DNA of 64,000 nt. Origin: Fodinicurvata halophila (GTDB lineage: Bacteria > Pseudomonadota > Alphaproteobacteria > Kiloniellales > DSM-21159). Of the stretch, positions 9,583 to 19,300 are shown piece after piece (the stretch's first letter is position 1; every line of letters begins with the position of its first letter). Where the stretch lies: NCBI RefSeq assembly GCF_042651425.1, contig NZ_JBHSCW010000001.1, positions 558,001-622,000 on the forward strand. The letters run 5' to 3'. The position numbers and the translations under genes were made by a program. The notes under the pieces were generated by a model. It was not told the DNA's origin and made no database searches. It saw only the letters and a program-made list of their open reading frames with translations.

Positions 9583-11094
9583 TCACCCGGTGTCGGCTTC
9601 TTGCGCCTTCTTCCGCTGGCGATAGCGATAGCGGACGAAGAGCAGGATCGATATGACCGCCAGCACGAAGAAGCCGGCCGAGACGGGGCGCGTGAAGAAC
9701 AGCGTCCAGTCCTCGTCGGCCATCAACGCGCGGCGCAGGTTGGTCTCGGCGATCGGCCCCAGGATCACGCCGAGCACCAGCGGCGCCAGCGGATACTCCA
9801 TCTTCTTCAGCAGGTAGCCGAGCGCACCGACGAAGAACAGCAGATGGACATCGGTGACGCGGTTGTTGAGCGCGAAGACGCCGACGGCGCAGAACACCAG
9901 GACCAGCGGCACAATGACGTGCTTGGGCACCTTCGTGACCATCAGGAAATAGCGCATGGTCATGAGCGCGATCACCAGCATCATCACCGCGGCCACGACC
10001 ATGGCGACGAAGATGCTCTGGACCAGCTCCGGATTGTCCACCATCAGGCGCGGCCCGACAGAGATGCCGTGCACCATCAGGGCGGCGATCAGCACGGCGT
10101 CCACGGCACTGCCGGGAATACCGAGCGCGATCATGGGGATCAGGCCGCCGCCGGCGGTCGAGGAGTTGCCCGATTCCGAGGCCACGACGCCTTCGGAAAT
10201 TCCGGTTCCGAACTTCTCCGGTGTCTTCGAGGCCTGGCGCGCCTGGTCATAGGCCAGCAGGTTGGCAATGGAGCCACCGGCCCCGGGTACAGCGCCAATG
10301 AAGACGCCGATCAGTGACGAACGGATCAGGTTCACCGGGCGCGACAGCGTCTCGCGCATGAACTGGAAGGGCCGGAAGACGATGGGGCTGTCCACCAGCG
10401 CCTTGCCGCGCTGGACCCGGCCGATATCCTCCAGCTCGCTCAACAGCTGGCTGACCGCGAAGATGCCGATCAGCACGGCCAGGAAGGGCAGGCCCGCCTG
10501 CAGCATCTGCAGGTCGAAGCTGAAGCGCTGGGCGCCCATGATGGGATCGTCGCCGATGGTGGCCAGGAACATGCCCAGGATGCCGGCGATCATGCCACGC
10601 AGGATGGATTCGCCGACCAGGCTGGCGATGACGGTCATCGCGAAGACAATGAGGGCGAAATACTCCCAGGGCCCCAGCTCGATGGCGATGAGCGCCAGCG
10701 GCGGTGCCGCCAGCACCAGCACGATGACCGAGATTATGGTTCCGAAGAACGAGGCCCAGATACCCAGGCCGAGTGCCCGGCCGGGATCGCCATTGCGCGC
10801 CATGGGAAAGGCGTCGAAGGTGGTCGCCACCGCCGAGGGCGTGCCCGGAATACTCAGCAGGGCGGCCGAGATCATGCCGCCGCAGAGGCCGCCGACATAG
10901 ACCGCCAGCATGGTGGCCACGCCCTGGATAGCCGGCATGTGGAAGGTCAGTGGCAGGGTCAGCACGATCGCCATGGTGATGGTGAAACCCGGGATCGCCG
11001 AGGCAATGAGTCCCGCAACGACGCCGACCAGCATCGTGAGGATCGTGGCCAACTGGAAGATCTGGCCGAGCGCACCTCCAAAGCCTTCAAACAT
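9583..11094 (-). CDS. tctA: Tripartite tricarboxylate transporter large permease TctA
   Basis: A 503-residue protein with about 12 hydrophobic segments and the TctA motifs GTPSAVATTFD near residue 85 and IPGSAVDAVLIAALM in the second half. It forms the main membrane channel of a binding-protein-dependent secondary transporter for carboxylates. The start at 11094 has GAGAGA upstream. It follows tctB by 66 bases and precedes the ggt gene by 58, so all five genes probably share one mRNA. The TctA assignment is firm; the substrate is not readable. Confidence 0.95.
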   Translation of the reverse strand: MFEGFGGALGQIFQLATILTMLVGVVAGLIASAIPGFTITMAIVLTLPLTFHMPAIQGVATMLAVYVGGLCGGMISAALLSIPGTPSAVATTFDAFPMARNGDPGRALGLGIWASFFGTIISVIVLVLAAPPLALIAIELGPWEYFALIVFAMTVIASLVGESILRGMIAGILGMFLATIGDDPIMGAQRFSFDLQMLQAGLPFLAVLIGIFAVSQLLSELEDIGRVQRGKALVDSPIVFRPFQFMRETLSRPVNLIRSSLIGVFIGAVPGAGGSIANLLAYDQARQASKTPEKFGTGISEGVVASESGNSSTAGGGLIPMIALGIPGSAVDAVLIAALMVHGISVGPRLMVDNPELVQSIFVAMVVAAVMMLVIALMTMRYFLMVTKVPKHVIVPLVLVFCAVGVFALNNRVTDVHLLFFVGALGYLLKKMEYPLAPLVLGVILGPIAETNLRRALMADEDWTLFFTRPVSAGFFVLAVISILLFVRYRYRQRKKAQEADTG

Positions 11095-11160
11095 GACTCT
11101 CTCGCTTCACCATGGTTTCGAACCGACTGTAGCTGTCCCGCATCTCTCGTTCCCGTCCGG

Positions 11161-11742
11161 CTACAGGAGACCGCCCGGCAGGAACACACTGAGGACTTTT
11201 GCGAAGAAATATTCCACGCCGACGGAGGCAACGAGTGCAATGATCACGGCTGCCACTGCATTCCGGACGGTCTTGGGACCGACGGAAATCTGGGCGATCA
11301 CGATGAACAGGAAGGTCGAGATCGCATAGCCCACGAGGCTGAACGCGGCAACATAGCCCCCGAACAGCCCCAGCATCAGCAGAACCAGCTTCTTTTCCGC
11401 CAGCGCCGAACGCACGATGCCAGGCATCTCGCCACGCCGGGCGCGCACCTCCTTGATGGCGCGCGGCAGGGTCTGCGCGATCATGGCGAGGTTCAGCAGC
11501 ATCAGGGCACCCAGAACGAAACTCGGAAAGGCCCAGGCCCCCAACGGTTCCCAGGCGGAATCGGGCAGGCCCCTCGCCACGACGAACAGGAAGGCGAAGA
11601 TCACCAGCATGGCCAGGTTCAGCAACAGGTGAAGGAGCGCCGAGTTACTGGCGCTCCCTCCCTTGTCCTCCGTCTGTCCAGGCCCTTCCTTCGCCTCCTT
11701 TGCAGAGGGGGAGGAAGGCTGGTGGTCGGACGGTGCAGCCAT
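11161..11742 (-). CDS. tctB: Tripartite tricarboxylate transporter small membrane subunit TctB
   Basis: A 193-residue membrane protein with about four to five helices and a Ser/Pro/Lys-rich cytoplasmic N-terminus of roughly 30 residues. TctB proteins are poorly conserved; length, topology and position between tctC and tctA support the call. Its ATG overlaps the tctC stop by one base (TAATG), implying translational coupling. Confidence 0.88.
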   Translation of the reverse strand: MAAPSDHQPSSPSAKEAKEGPGQTEDKGGSASNSALLHLLLNLAMLVIFAFLFVVARGLPDSAWEPLGAWAFPSFVLGALMLLNLAMIAQTLPRAIKEVRARRGEMPGIVRSALAEKKLVLLMLGLFGGYVAAFSLVGYAISTFLFIVIAQISVGPKTVRNAVAAVIIALVASVGVEYFFAKVLSVFLPGGLL

Positions 11743-12698
11743 TACTGCTGGATACGCTCGGCCAGGTCGGAAACGGTCTGGTCGAGCTCATTCATGTACT
11801 CGGCGTACTCTTCCTGACCGCGGATCACCACTTCCGCACCGGCGTTGTTCACCTGCTCGACGAACTCCTCGTCGTTCTCCAGCTTGGTCAGACTTTCCTC
11901 GAGCACATCGATGCGCTCTTGGGGCGTGCCCTTGGGCACGAAAAGCCCGCGATTGATGGTCAGCTCCATGTCGTAACCAAGCTCCTGCAAGGTGGGAACG
12001 TCAGGGGTGGCGTCGATACGCTCCGTGGCACCGGTGGCCAGGTAACGCAGGTCACCTTCCTTCACGAACTCCAGCGCCGAGGCGATGTCGCCGATGGCGG
12101 CGTCGATGTGGCCGCCGACCAGGGCCTGGATGCGCTCGCCGGTGCCTTCATAGCCGACATAGGAGAATTCGGCGCCGGTGGCATCCTCGATCATGGCGGC
12201 ATGCAGGTGCGGGACACCGGCCATGGTCACGCCGAAGGTGACCTCACCGGGATTCTCCTCGGCGTATTCGACGAATTCGTCGAAGGTCTGCCAGGGCGTA
12301 TCCGCGTTCACCACGACATACTGCGGCGAGAGTGTGAACGAGGCGACCGGTTCGAAATCGTCCGGATGGACATCGGTGACGCCCGTGTAGTGCGAGACCA
12401 GAAGTCCCTCGTGGATCTGGGCCATGGTGTAGCCGTCGGGCTCACGTTCGCGCGCCTCTTCCAGACCCTGGGTTCCGCTCACGCCCGGCAGGTTGACCAC
12501 CGGGATCGGCTGGCCGAGATACTCCTCGCCGTGATTGGAGACGATGCGCATCAGCGTGTCACTGCCGCCTCCAGGGCCCCAGGGAACGATCATCTCGACC
12601 GGCTCCGAGGGGAAGTCCTGGGCCGCGGCCGCACCGCCCAGTGCCACGCCGGCCGCAAGTGTGCAGGCCAGCGTCAGGGATGTCTTGCGAATAGTCAT
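11742..12698 (-). CDS. tctC: Tripartite tricarboxylate transporter substrate-binding protein TctC
   Basis: The ATG at 12698 follows GGGAGG by ten bases and gives a 318-residue precursor with a clear signal peptide (about 1-26, ending AAAAQ). The motif VPWGPGGGSDTLMR near residue 40 is the carboxylate-binding signature of Bug/TctC proteins. It is the first gene of the tctCBA-ggt-fmdA unit. An inverted repeat lies 79 bases upstream in the divergent promoter region shared with the TSUP gene. TctC paralogues bind many carboxylates, so the ligand stays open. Confidence 0.94.
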   Translation of the reverse strand: MTIRKTSLTLACTLAAGVALGGAAAAQDFPSEPVEMIVPWGPGGGSDTLMRIVSNHGEEYLGQPIPVVNLPGVSGTQGLEEAREREPDGYTMAQIHEGLLVSHYTGVTDVHPDDFEPVASFTLSPQYVVVNADTPWQTFDEFVEYAEENPGEVTFGVTMAGVPHLHAAMIEDATGAEFSYVGYEGTGERIQALVGGHIDAAIGDIASALEFVKEGDLRYLATGATERIDATPDVPTLQELGYDMELTINRGLFVPKGTPQERIDVLEESLTKLENDEEFVEQVNNAGAEVVIRGQEEYAEYMNELDQTVSDLAERIQQ

Positions 12699-12776
12699 GA
12701 TTATGGCACCTCCCGATTGTGCTCCTTGTTCCGTGCCGGCCACTGTAACGCGGTCGGCTGCATGATGACATGAGAT

Positions 12777-12799
12777 GGAACCATTATTATATTGGTTCC
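12777..12799. promoter_or_regulatory. Inverted repeat in the tctC / TSUP divergent promoter region
   Basis: Perfect 7-bp arms, GGAACCA (12777-12783) and TGGTTCC (12793-12799), flank a 9-base AT-only spacer. A half-site-like AGAACCA recurs near 12890. The position between two divergent genes, with a GntR regulator gene about 1 kb away, makes this a candidate operator; no binding protein is known. Confidence 0.4.
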
Positions 12800-12956
12800 T
12801 TATTCATCTTCTTCTTCCCATCATCATTAGATAGAAGGCCGGTGTATTTCAAGTTTTTCCCTTGCTTTTCGCCTCCAGTCTTGAGAACCAATCCGTTATT
12901 GCTATCATCCATTGGCTCACCAATGAAGCCAGTACGCCTCGCCGTGACGAGGGAAA

Positions 12957-13826
12957 ATGGTTGCAGTCGGGGATGTCGCCTTGGAAATCGTCAACGACCC
13001 TCTCCTACTTCTGTTCTGGGCGCTCGCCATGCTGGCCGTGGGCGCCTTCGCCGGACTGATCGCGGGCCTGCTCGGGGTCGGCGGCGGCATTGTCGTCGTC
13101 CCGGCGCTCTATCACGTGCTGGCCCTGATGGATGTCAACGAAGCCATCCGCATGCACATTGCCGTAGGCAGTTCGCTGGCCATCATCATTCCGACAAGCT
13201 TGATATCTGCCCGGTCCCACTATCGACGAGAGGCCGTGGATGTCCCACTGCTCAAGAAGTGGGTGGCGCCCCTTCTGGCGGGCGTGGTGATCGGCAGCGT
13301 GATCGCCGCCTACCTGAATGGCAACCTGCTGGCGGCGGTCTTCGCCGTGGTGGCCCTGCTGGTCGCCATCCGGATGCTGCGCGGCGAGGACAGCGTCAAG
13401 CTGACCGAAAGACTGCCCGGTGAGCCTCTGCGCAGCCTGCTGGCCGGCCTGATCGGCATGATCTCCACAATGATGGGCATCGGCGGCGGCACCCTGACCG
13501 TGCCGCTGCTCAGCGCCTGCAACTACCAGATCCGCCGGGCCGTCGGGACAGCCTCCGCGGTGGGCATCGTGATCGCCATTCCCGGCGCCATCGGCTTTCT
13601 GGTCAGCGGCCTGGGAGCAGAGGGTCGCCCCCCGCTCACCTTCGGTTACATCAACCTGGTCGCCTTCTGCCTCATCGTGCCGACCACCACCCTGCTGGCG
13701 CCCTATGGCGCGCGCCTGGCCCACACCATCAAGCCACGACTGCTGAAGATCGCCTTCGCGATCTTCCTGCTAATCACCTCGCTGCGCCTGTTCTACGACC
13801 TCTTCACGGCTCTCCAGGCCGCGTGA
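12957..13826 (+). CDS. TSUP (TauE/SafE) family membrane exporter
   Basis: A 289-residue membrane protein with two halves, each carrying the family glycine motif: LLGVGGGIVVVP at about 39-50 and MMGIGGGTLTVP at about 172-183. Eight to nine helices are likely. TSUP proteins export sulfite, sulfoacetate or related organic anions. It diverges from tctC and overlaps the 3' end of the convergent GntR gene by 57 bases. Export of a sulfonate breakdown product would fit the catabolic context but is inference only. Confidence 0.9.
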   Translation: MVAVGDVALEIVNDPLLLLFWALAMLAVGAFAGLIAGLLGVGGGIVVVPALYHVLALMDVNEAIRMHIAVGSSLAIIIPTSLISARSHYRREAVDVPLLKKWVAPLLAGVVIGSVIAAYLNGNLLAAVFAVVALLVAIRMLRGEDSVKLTERLPGEPLRSLLAGLIGMISTMMGIGGGTLTVPLLSACNYQIRRAVGTASAVGIVIAIPGAIGFLVSGLGAEGRPPLTFGYINLVAFCLIVPTTTLLAPYGARLAHTIKPRLLKIAFAIFLLITSLRLFYDLFTALQAA

Positions 13827-14537
13827 GTCCACCAGCGACGTCTTGTCCGCCCTGCGGCCAGCCAGCGAATCCGGCCCTCCCACCAAGTCGCGCTGCACCA
13901 TCCTGAGATGCGCCTGCATCTGGGCAGCAGCCTCGTCAGGCAAGCGCCCGGCGATGGCCTCCGCCAGGCGGCAGTGATCCGCGGCATAGCGACGGCGACG
14001 CCGGTCATCGAGAACCGATTCGCGCAGGCGCCCCCAGGCAGCCTGCGCCCGCACGGCATTCAGGGTATCGAACAGTCCCAGGAACAGGCTGTTGTGGGCG
14101 GCCAGCGCGATGGCGCGATGTAGCGCGCTGTCCCAGATCTCGTAGGCCTCGATGTTGGTCGAGGATCCGCTCTTTTCCGCATAGTAGCGAATCTCCGCCA
14201 GCTCGCGTTGCGTGGCGCGCAGGGCGGCGAAGGCCGCCAGCCGCGGTTCCACCTCCAGGCGGACCTCCATGATCTCCGAGGGGTTCGTGCTCTCCGTCAG
14301 GCTGGCGATATCCGCCGCTCGGCGCTGCGGGCGCGGTCCGGCGAAGGTGCCCTGGCCCACGTGCCGCCAGACACGCCCCTCGGCCTCCAGCAGGTCAAGG
14401 GCGCGGCGCAGCGTCCGCCGGCCGACGCCCAGGGCGCCGGCCAGGTCACGCTCCGGCGGCAGGCGCATGCCAGGGGCATAGGTGCCGTCATCCAGTGCCG
14501 TGCGCAGGCTGCTGAGAGTGAGTTCGTATTGCGACAT
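13770..14537 (-). CDS. GntR-family (FadR subfamily) transcriptional regulator
   Basis: A 255-residue regulator. The N-terminal winged helix-turn-helix (about 1-70) has the typical LPPERDLAGALGVGRRTLRRAL segment, and the all-helical FCD ligand-binding domain covers about 90-230. FadR-subfamily members sense organic acids. The last 57 bases lie within the 3' end of the convergent TSUP gene. Likely targets are its own promoter and perhaps the tctCBA-ggt-fmdA/TSUP promoters; this is inferred from proximity. Confidence 0.92.
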   Translation of the reverse strand: MSQYELTLSSLRTALDDGTYAPGMRLPPERDLAGALGVGRRTLRRALDLLEAEGRVWRHVGQGTFAGPRPQRRAADIASLTESTNPSEIMEVRLEVEPRLAAFAALRATQRELAEIRYYAEKSGSSTNIEAYEIWDSALHRAIALAAHNSLFLGLFDTLNAVRAQAAWGRLRESVLDDRRRRRYAADHCRLAEAIAGRLPDEAAAQMQAHLRMVQRDLVGGPDSLAGRRADKTSLVDSRGLESREEVVEQAQRGD

Positions 14538-14557
14538 TCCGGCCCGTAGGCCCTCCG

Positions 14558-14582
14558 TTCGTGACCAAGCTTAGTTTCGTGA
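14558..14582. promoter_or_regulatory. Direct TTCGTGA repeats upstream of the GntR gene
   Basis: TTCGTGA occurs at 14558-14564 and again at 14576-14582, 18 bases apart and 21-45 bases before the GntR start codon. The spacing of nearly two helical turns fits an autoregulatory site. It is weak evidence on its own. Confidence 0.25.
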
Positions 14583-14711
14583 TACCAGTTTGCCCGGCTT
14601 CACGGAAGTCCAGCCGCGCTTAAGCCATGGAACCAGCTGCCTTTTCACGCAGCCTCGGGGTGACCCGCAAAGCCCGAGCCGCTATAGTGCCTGCAATCAT
14701 AAGGGGGGCAC

Positions 14712-16289
14712 ATGGAACTCAAGCGATCCATCGGGGTCATCGGGCTGACCTGCATCGGCGTGGGCGGTGTTATCGGTTCGGGCTGGCTCTTCGCACCTAT
14801 CAACGCGGCACAACATGCCGGACCGGCGGCCCTGCTGTCCTGGGTGATCTGCGGCGTGGCGGTCATGCTGCTGGCCCTGACCTTCGCAGAGGTCTGCACC
14901 TGCCTGCCGGTGGCCGGTGGATTGGGCCGCATCCCCTTCTACAGTCACGGACAGACCCTGGCCGCGGCCATGGGCTGGACCGCCTGGCTGGGCTATGTGC
15001 TTGCCGCGCCCATCGAGGTCACTGTGATGCTGCAATACCTCCAGGGCCCCCTGCCCTGGCTTTCGGGGAGTTCGGCCAGTCACGGGCTCAGTTCCCTGGG
15101 AATCGCCTTTGCCATCGTCTTCCTGGCGATCATGACCGTGATCAATGCCTTCGGGGCAGCCCTCTTCGCCCGTCTCAATGCCGGACTGACGATCTTCAAG
15201 GTGATCGTGCCCATCGTGGTCGCCATACTGATCATCGCCGACCGTTTCCAGGGGGCGAATTTCACGACCAGTCCCTCCTTCACGCCGATGGGGTGGAAAG
15301 GCGTTCTGGCAGCCATTCCGACGGGCGGCGTGCTCTTCGCCTTCCTTGGCTTCCGCCATGCCATCGACATGGCCGGCGAAGTCCGCCGACCGCAGGTCAC
15401 CATGCCGATCGCGCTGTGTCTTTCGGTCCTGATCTGCCTGCTGCTCTATCTCCTGCTGCAGGTTTCCTTCATCGGCGCGCTGTCCGCGGACGAACTGTCC
15501 AAGGGCTGGGCCCAACTGGAAAGCGGCCACCAGCTCGGCCCATTGGGCGCCCTTGCCGTCGCACTCGGCATGGTCTGGCTGTCCAGTGTCATCCTGGCCG
15601 GGGCCGTGATCGCTCCATTCGGCGGGGCGCTCGTGGCCACCGGCTCCAATGCCCGCATCACACTGGCCCTGGCGCGCAACGGCTTCTTTCCGAGCCTCAT
15701 GACCCGCCTGTCCGAACGCCAGGTGCCGCTCAATGCCTTGCTGCTCAACCTGGCACTCGGTATCGCGGCCTTCTTGGCTCTGCCCTTCCAGGAACTGGTG
15801 GCCCTCAACAGCTCGGCCATCACCCTGTCGCTCACCATCGGGCCCATCGCCCTGCTGGCCTTGCGCTACCAGATGCCCGACATCGAGCGCGGCTTCCGCC
15901 TGCCCTTCGCCTGGCCGATTGCGGCCCTGGCCTTCGTCGTCGCCACTCTGGTGATCTACTGGTCCGGCTGGGACAACACCTGGCGGCTCGTGCTTGCGCT
16001 CGTCATCGGCGGCCTGCTCTTCGCCGCCGGCCAGGCCCGCAGCGGCAACTGGGACGTGGATGCCCGCAATGCCCTGTGGCTTTTGCCCTACATGATCGGC
16101 CTGACGCTGCTGTCCTGGCTGGGCGGGTTCGGCGGCGGCCGCGACCTGATTCCCTTCGGCTGGGACATCCTGGTGGGCACCGTCCTGGCACTGGCCACGC
16201 TGGTCTGGGCGGTCCGGCTGCGCCTGACCCGGGAAACCTTCGACGAACGCAACCCGGACCTGGGCCCCGAGACGGGAGGGGAGCGCTAG
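14712..16289 (+). CDS. APC-family amino acid permease
   Basis: A 525-residue inner-membrane transporter with about 12-14 helices. The first helix carries the APC glycine motif IGVGGVIGSGWLF (about residues 14-26), which binds the amino-acid backbone in LeuT-fold carriers. An AAGGGGGG ribosome-binding site precedes the ATG. The ligand is unknown; proton-coupled amino acid uptake is the family role. The next gene begins 56 bases downstream on the same strand but is functionally unrelated, so co-transcription is uncertain. Confidence 0.92.
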   Translation: MELKRSIGVIGLTCIGVGGVIGSGWLFAPINAAQHAGPAALLSWVICGVAVMLLALTFAEVCTCLPVAGGLGRIPFYSHGQTLAAAMGWTAWLGYVLAAPIEVTVMLQYLQGPLPWLSGSSASHGLSSLGIAFAIVFLAIMTVINAFGAALFARLNAGLTIFKVIVPIVVAILIIADRFQGANFTTSPSFTPMGWKGVLAAIPTGGVLFAFLGFRHAIDMAGEVRRPQVTMPIALCLSVLICLLLYLLLQVSFIGALSADELSKGWAQLESGHQLGPLGALAVALGMVWLSSVILAGAVIAPFGGALVATGSNARITLALARNGFFPSLMTRLSERQVPLNALLLNLALGIAAFLALPFQELVALNSSAITLSLTIGPIALLALRYQMPDIERGFRLPFAWPIAALAFVVATLVIYWSGWDNTWRLVLALVIGGLLFAAGQARSGNWDVDARNALWLLPYMIGLTLLSWLGGFGGGRDLIPFGWDILVGTVLALATLVWAVRLRLTRETFDERNPDLGPETGGER

Positions 16290-16345
16290 GCAACTGGGTT
16301 CGTAAGGCTTTTCACATGTTCAGGGGTCGAAGGGGAGGGTATCTG

Positions 16346-19300
16346 ATGCGCGATCGCCAATACTGTGCAAGGGGTCTGTTTGGCCTCTTGTTGGTCAGTC
16401 TCCCTCTCAACCCCCTTCTGGCAGCCGAGGACATCTGCGAGCCGGCCGCGGTGCCGAAACTGGCCGAATGTTCATCCGCAACCATGCTTGGGGCCCTCAA
16501 CGAGGATCTCCTCATTACGGGCCCCCGCACGCCCCAAGAACTCTATGCCGAAGGCCGCACCCCTCCAGGGCAGGCCGAGCTTACCTTCTCCGGCCTGGTC
16601 AAGGAGACGGGCACGGCTTGTGCCCAGCCCGTAGCGGCGCTCACCAGCGACGGCTTGCTGATGAGCGGCGCCCTGTCCGGCGCAGAGGCCAAAAGCTCCG
16701 TCAAGGCACGCGCCGAGAAGCTCAAGAAACGCGCCAAGGATATCGAAGGCGCCGACAACGCCGATGACCGGATCGCGGCCCTGATGGAGCTGATGGGGCG
16801 TTCCGCGGGCGAGGCGCGACCCGGAGGCGGCAATGACTTCGATCCGCTGAATGTTTTGATCCCCGAGGACGAACAGCAACGCGACGTAATCCTGGAAATC
16901 TCCAGCCCCAATGCCTTCACGCTGGAAAGCGGACAGCTCGGCAACCCCATCTGGGTGAAACACAGCGGCGCGACTGGCTGGGACCCACACGCCGCCAGCC
17001 ATTTCGTCATCCAGTTACCCGGCACCACGCAGGATGAGCTGCAGCCTGGCGAAAGCTATGGCGCCGTCGCCCTCGCACCCGTCGACGGCGCGGAACCCGA
17101 TGCCATGCCCAGCCTCATGGCCTTCTATTCCTCCTGGGAAGGCCGGTTCCAGCCCTTCCTCGAGCGGGAGCGCGCCAACCCCGAGGGTGCCGACATCCTG
17201 GACGACATCCAACGGGATTTCTCCCTGCCCGACGGCATGCGCGGCCTGAACCTTGCCCGAATGGCCCGGACAGGCGAGGGCCTGGCCTTCCAGGGCGAGG
17301 TCACCCTGGTGGGCGGACGCATGGATGGCGAAGTCCATATCCACGAGATTACCGAGGGGGCCGTTTACGGCCAGCTAGAACTTTCGGGTTCAGGCCTGGC
17401 CGAAGTCCAGGTTCACGAATTCACTTATGACAGGGAAGGCAAACTCGACGGCTCGGAACGAACGGAAACCCGCACACGCTCTGGCCCCATCAAACTGACC
17501 GGAAACTTCGAGGCTCCCAATCGGGGGAGCATGGTTCGCATGGGCTATGCAGCTGTCACGGTGGATGCACGCGGCGGAGAGCGCCAACCGGAGCTTACCG
17601 TAACCGCGCATTACCCGCCGGGTCGCGCCCGGAATGTGGACCGTAAGACTCCCGACCTGGAGATTCGCTTCGATCGCCGTCTCGACCCGGACAGCGTGGC
17701 CGCCGACAGCGCCTCTATCGAATATCCCAACGTCTTTGGCGAGATGGTGCAGATTGCAACGGACCTGCAGGTCCAGGGTGATCGTCTGCTGATAGAGCCG
17801 AAGGACCATCTGAGACCTGCCGCCTGGCACCGTGTCGTAATCGAGGGAGGCGCCCTGGGCCCTCAGGGGACGGACGGCGCCCAACTGCCGCAGTCCTATG
17901 AGTTTACCTTCGCCACCCTGCCCGAGGAATTCGAGATCGAGCCCCACGTCTTCCAGGTATCGAAAGACGCCCCGCTTGTCGCCGGCAAGCAGACCCTGAC
18001 CCGGCTCTACGTGGACTGGGACCGACCGGAGCACACTGTCGATGAAGCCTGGCATGTCCGGACGATTCCGGCCGATTCCTGGGTCACCGACGAGCGCGAG
18101 GGCATGCTTTACGAAAGGAAGGAGGAGGCGGAAGTCCCCATCGAGGAGTTGACGAGCAAGGCTGAAAAGCGACGGGCAACCAACACGGTGAACTTCTTCG
18201 GCTGGCAGCCGGACCTGCGTCAGATGCGGCAGGTCCGCGGATTCGTCCAGCCTATCGATCCCTGTGACCGACGTCTGGAAAAGGAGGAAGGCGAACAGTC
18301 GGTTGCCTGGACCGACCTCCAGAAGCATCTCACCTTCGACTACTACATGATGCAGGTGGGCAGCTGGGCCGACGGTGTGCCGCCAGCGGCGCGGGATATG
18401 GCAGCCCGCATCGCCGAGAACAGTGCAGACTTCACGCAGCAGACCTTTCCGGTGACCGGTGTGACAGGGCGCGCCGCCGGAGACTATGCACCAAGCGAGG
18501 AATGGCGGAACGATCTCGCTTCCAAATTCGAGAAGTACGACAAGGCTTGGGCAAACCCTCTGCTCGACCACGACAAGGGGGAGATATTCCATCACTACAA
18601 GGCGCGATTCCTTTTGGTGAAAGAGCTTCATGACAGACTTTGGGAGCAGGGGAATGTTCCCGACCTGGTCGTCGCGTTCTTTCCCACGGACGTCATGGGC
18701 GGCGGCTCCTCGTTCGGCACCGACAAGCAAGCACCGACTGCACAAGAGGAAGTATGGCCCCCGCCCATCCATTTCCTGATGCCCTTCAGCCTGATGGAAA
18801 CCTCGCGCCGGGCAGCCGAGGTCCCTGCCGTCGCGCATGAGTTCGGTCATGGCTTCGGCCTTCCACATGTGCCTGACGTGAAGGGGCGAACGGAACGTGC
18901 CATCGAATGCAAATCCGGCCGCAGTGAAATGCCGGGAATTGAAGGCTTTCGCCTGTCGCTGGATGGGAACAGCGGCTTCAACAAGTCCTTCGAGGAGGGC
19001 AACGGGGAAAGTCCGCATACCCTCCTGCCGCTCATGTACCCCTGCGTTCAGGAGACGGCCAAGCACTTCATCCTGCGCGATCATTACCAGCACCTTCTGG
19101 AAGCACTGGAACGGACCTACATGTCCCCCGGCCTGCCTTCGCCCGGCAGCAGCACGGAGGCACCGAGCACCCCAGCCCACCAGGGAACAAGCGCGTTTAC
19201 CCAAATGCTCCAGCCGGTAAGCGTCGCCTCCGCATCTCAGGACAGTGTACAGGACCAGACCTACGTGATCTCCGGCTGGCTGGATGACAGCGGACAGCAG

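Noticed and set aside
14627..16345. Long upstream extension of the metalloprotease reading frame across the amino-acid permease gene
   Set aside because: It is an out-of-frame shadow of the permease in GC-rich DNA; the signal peptide and ribosome-binding site place the true start at 16346.
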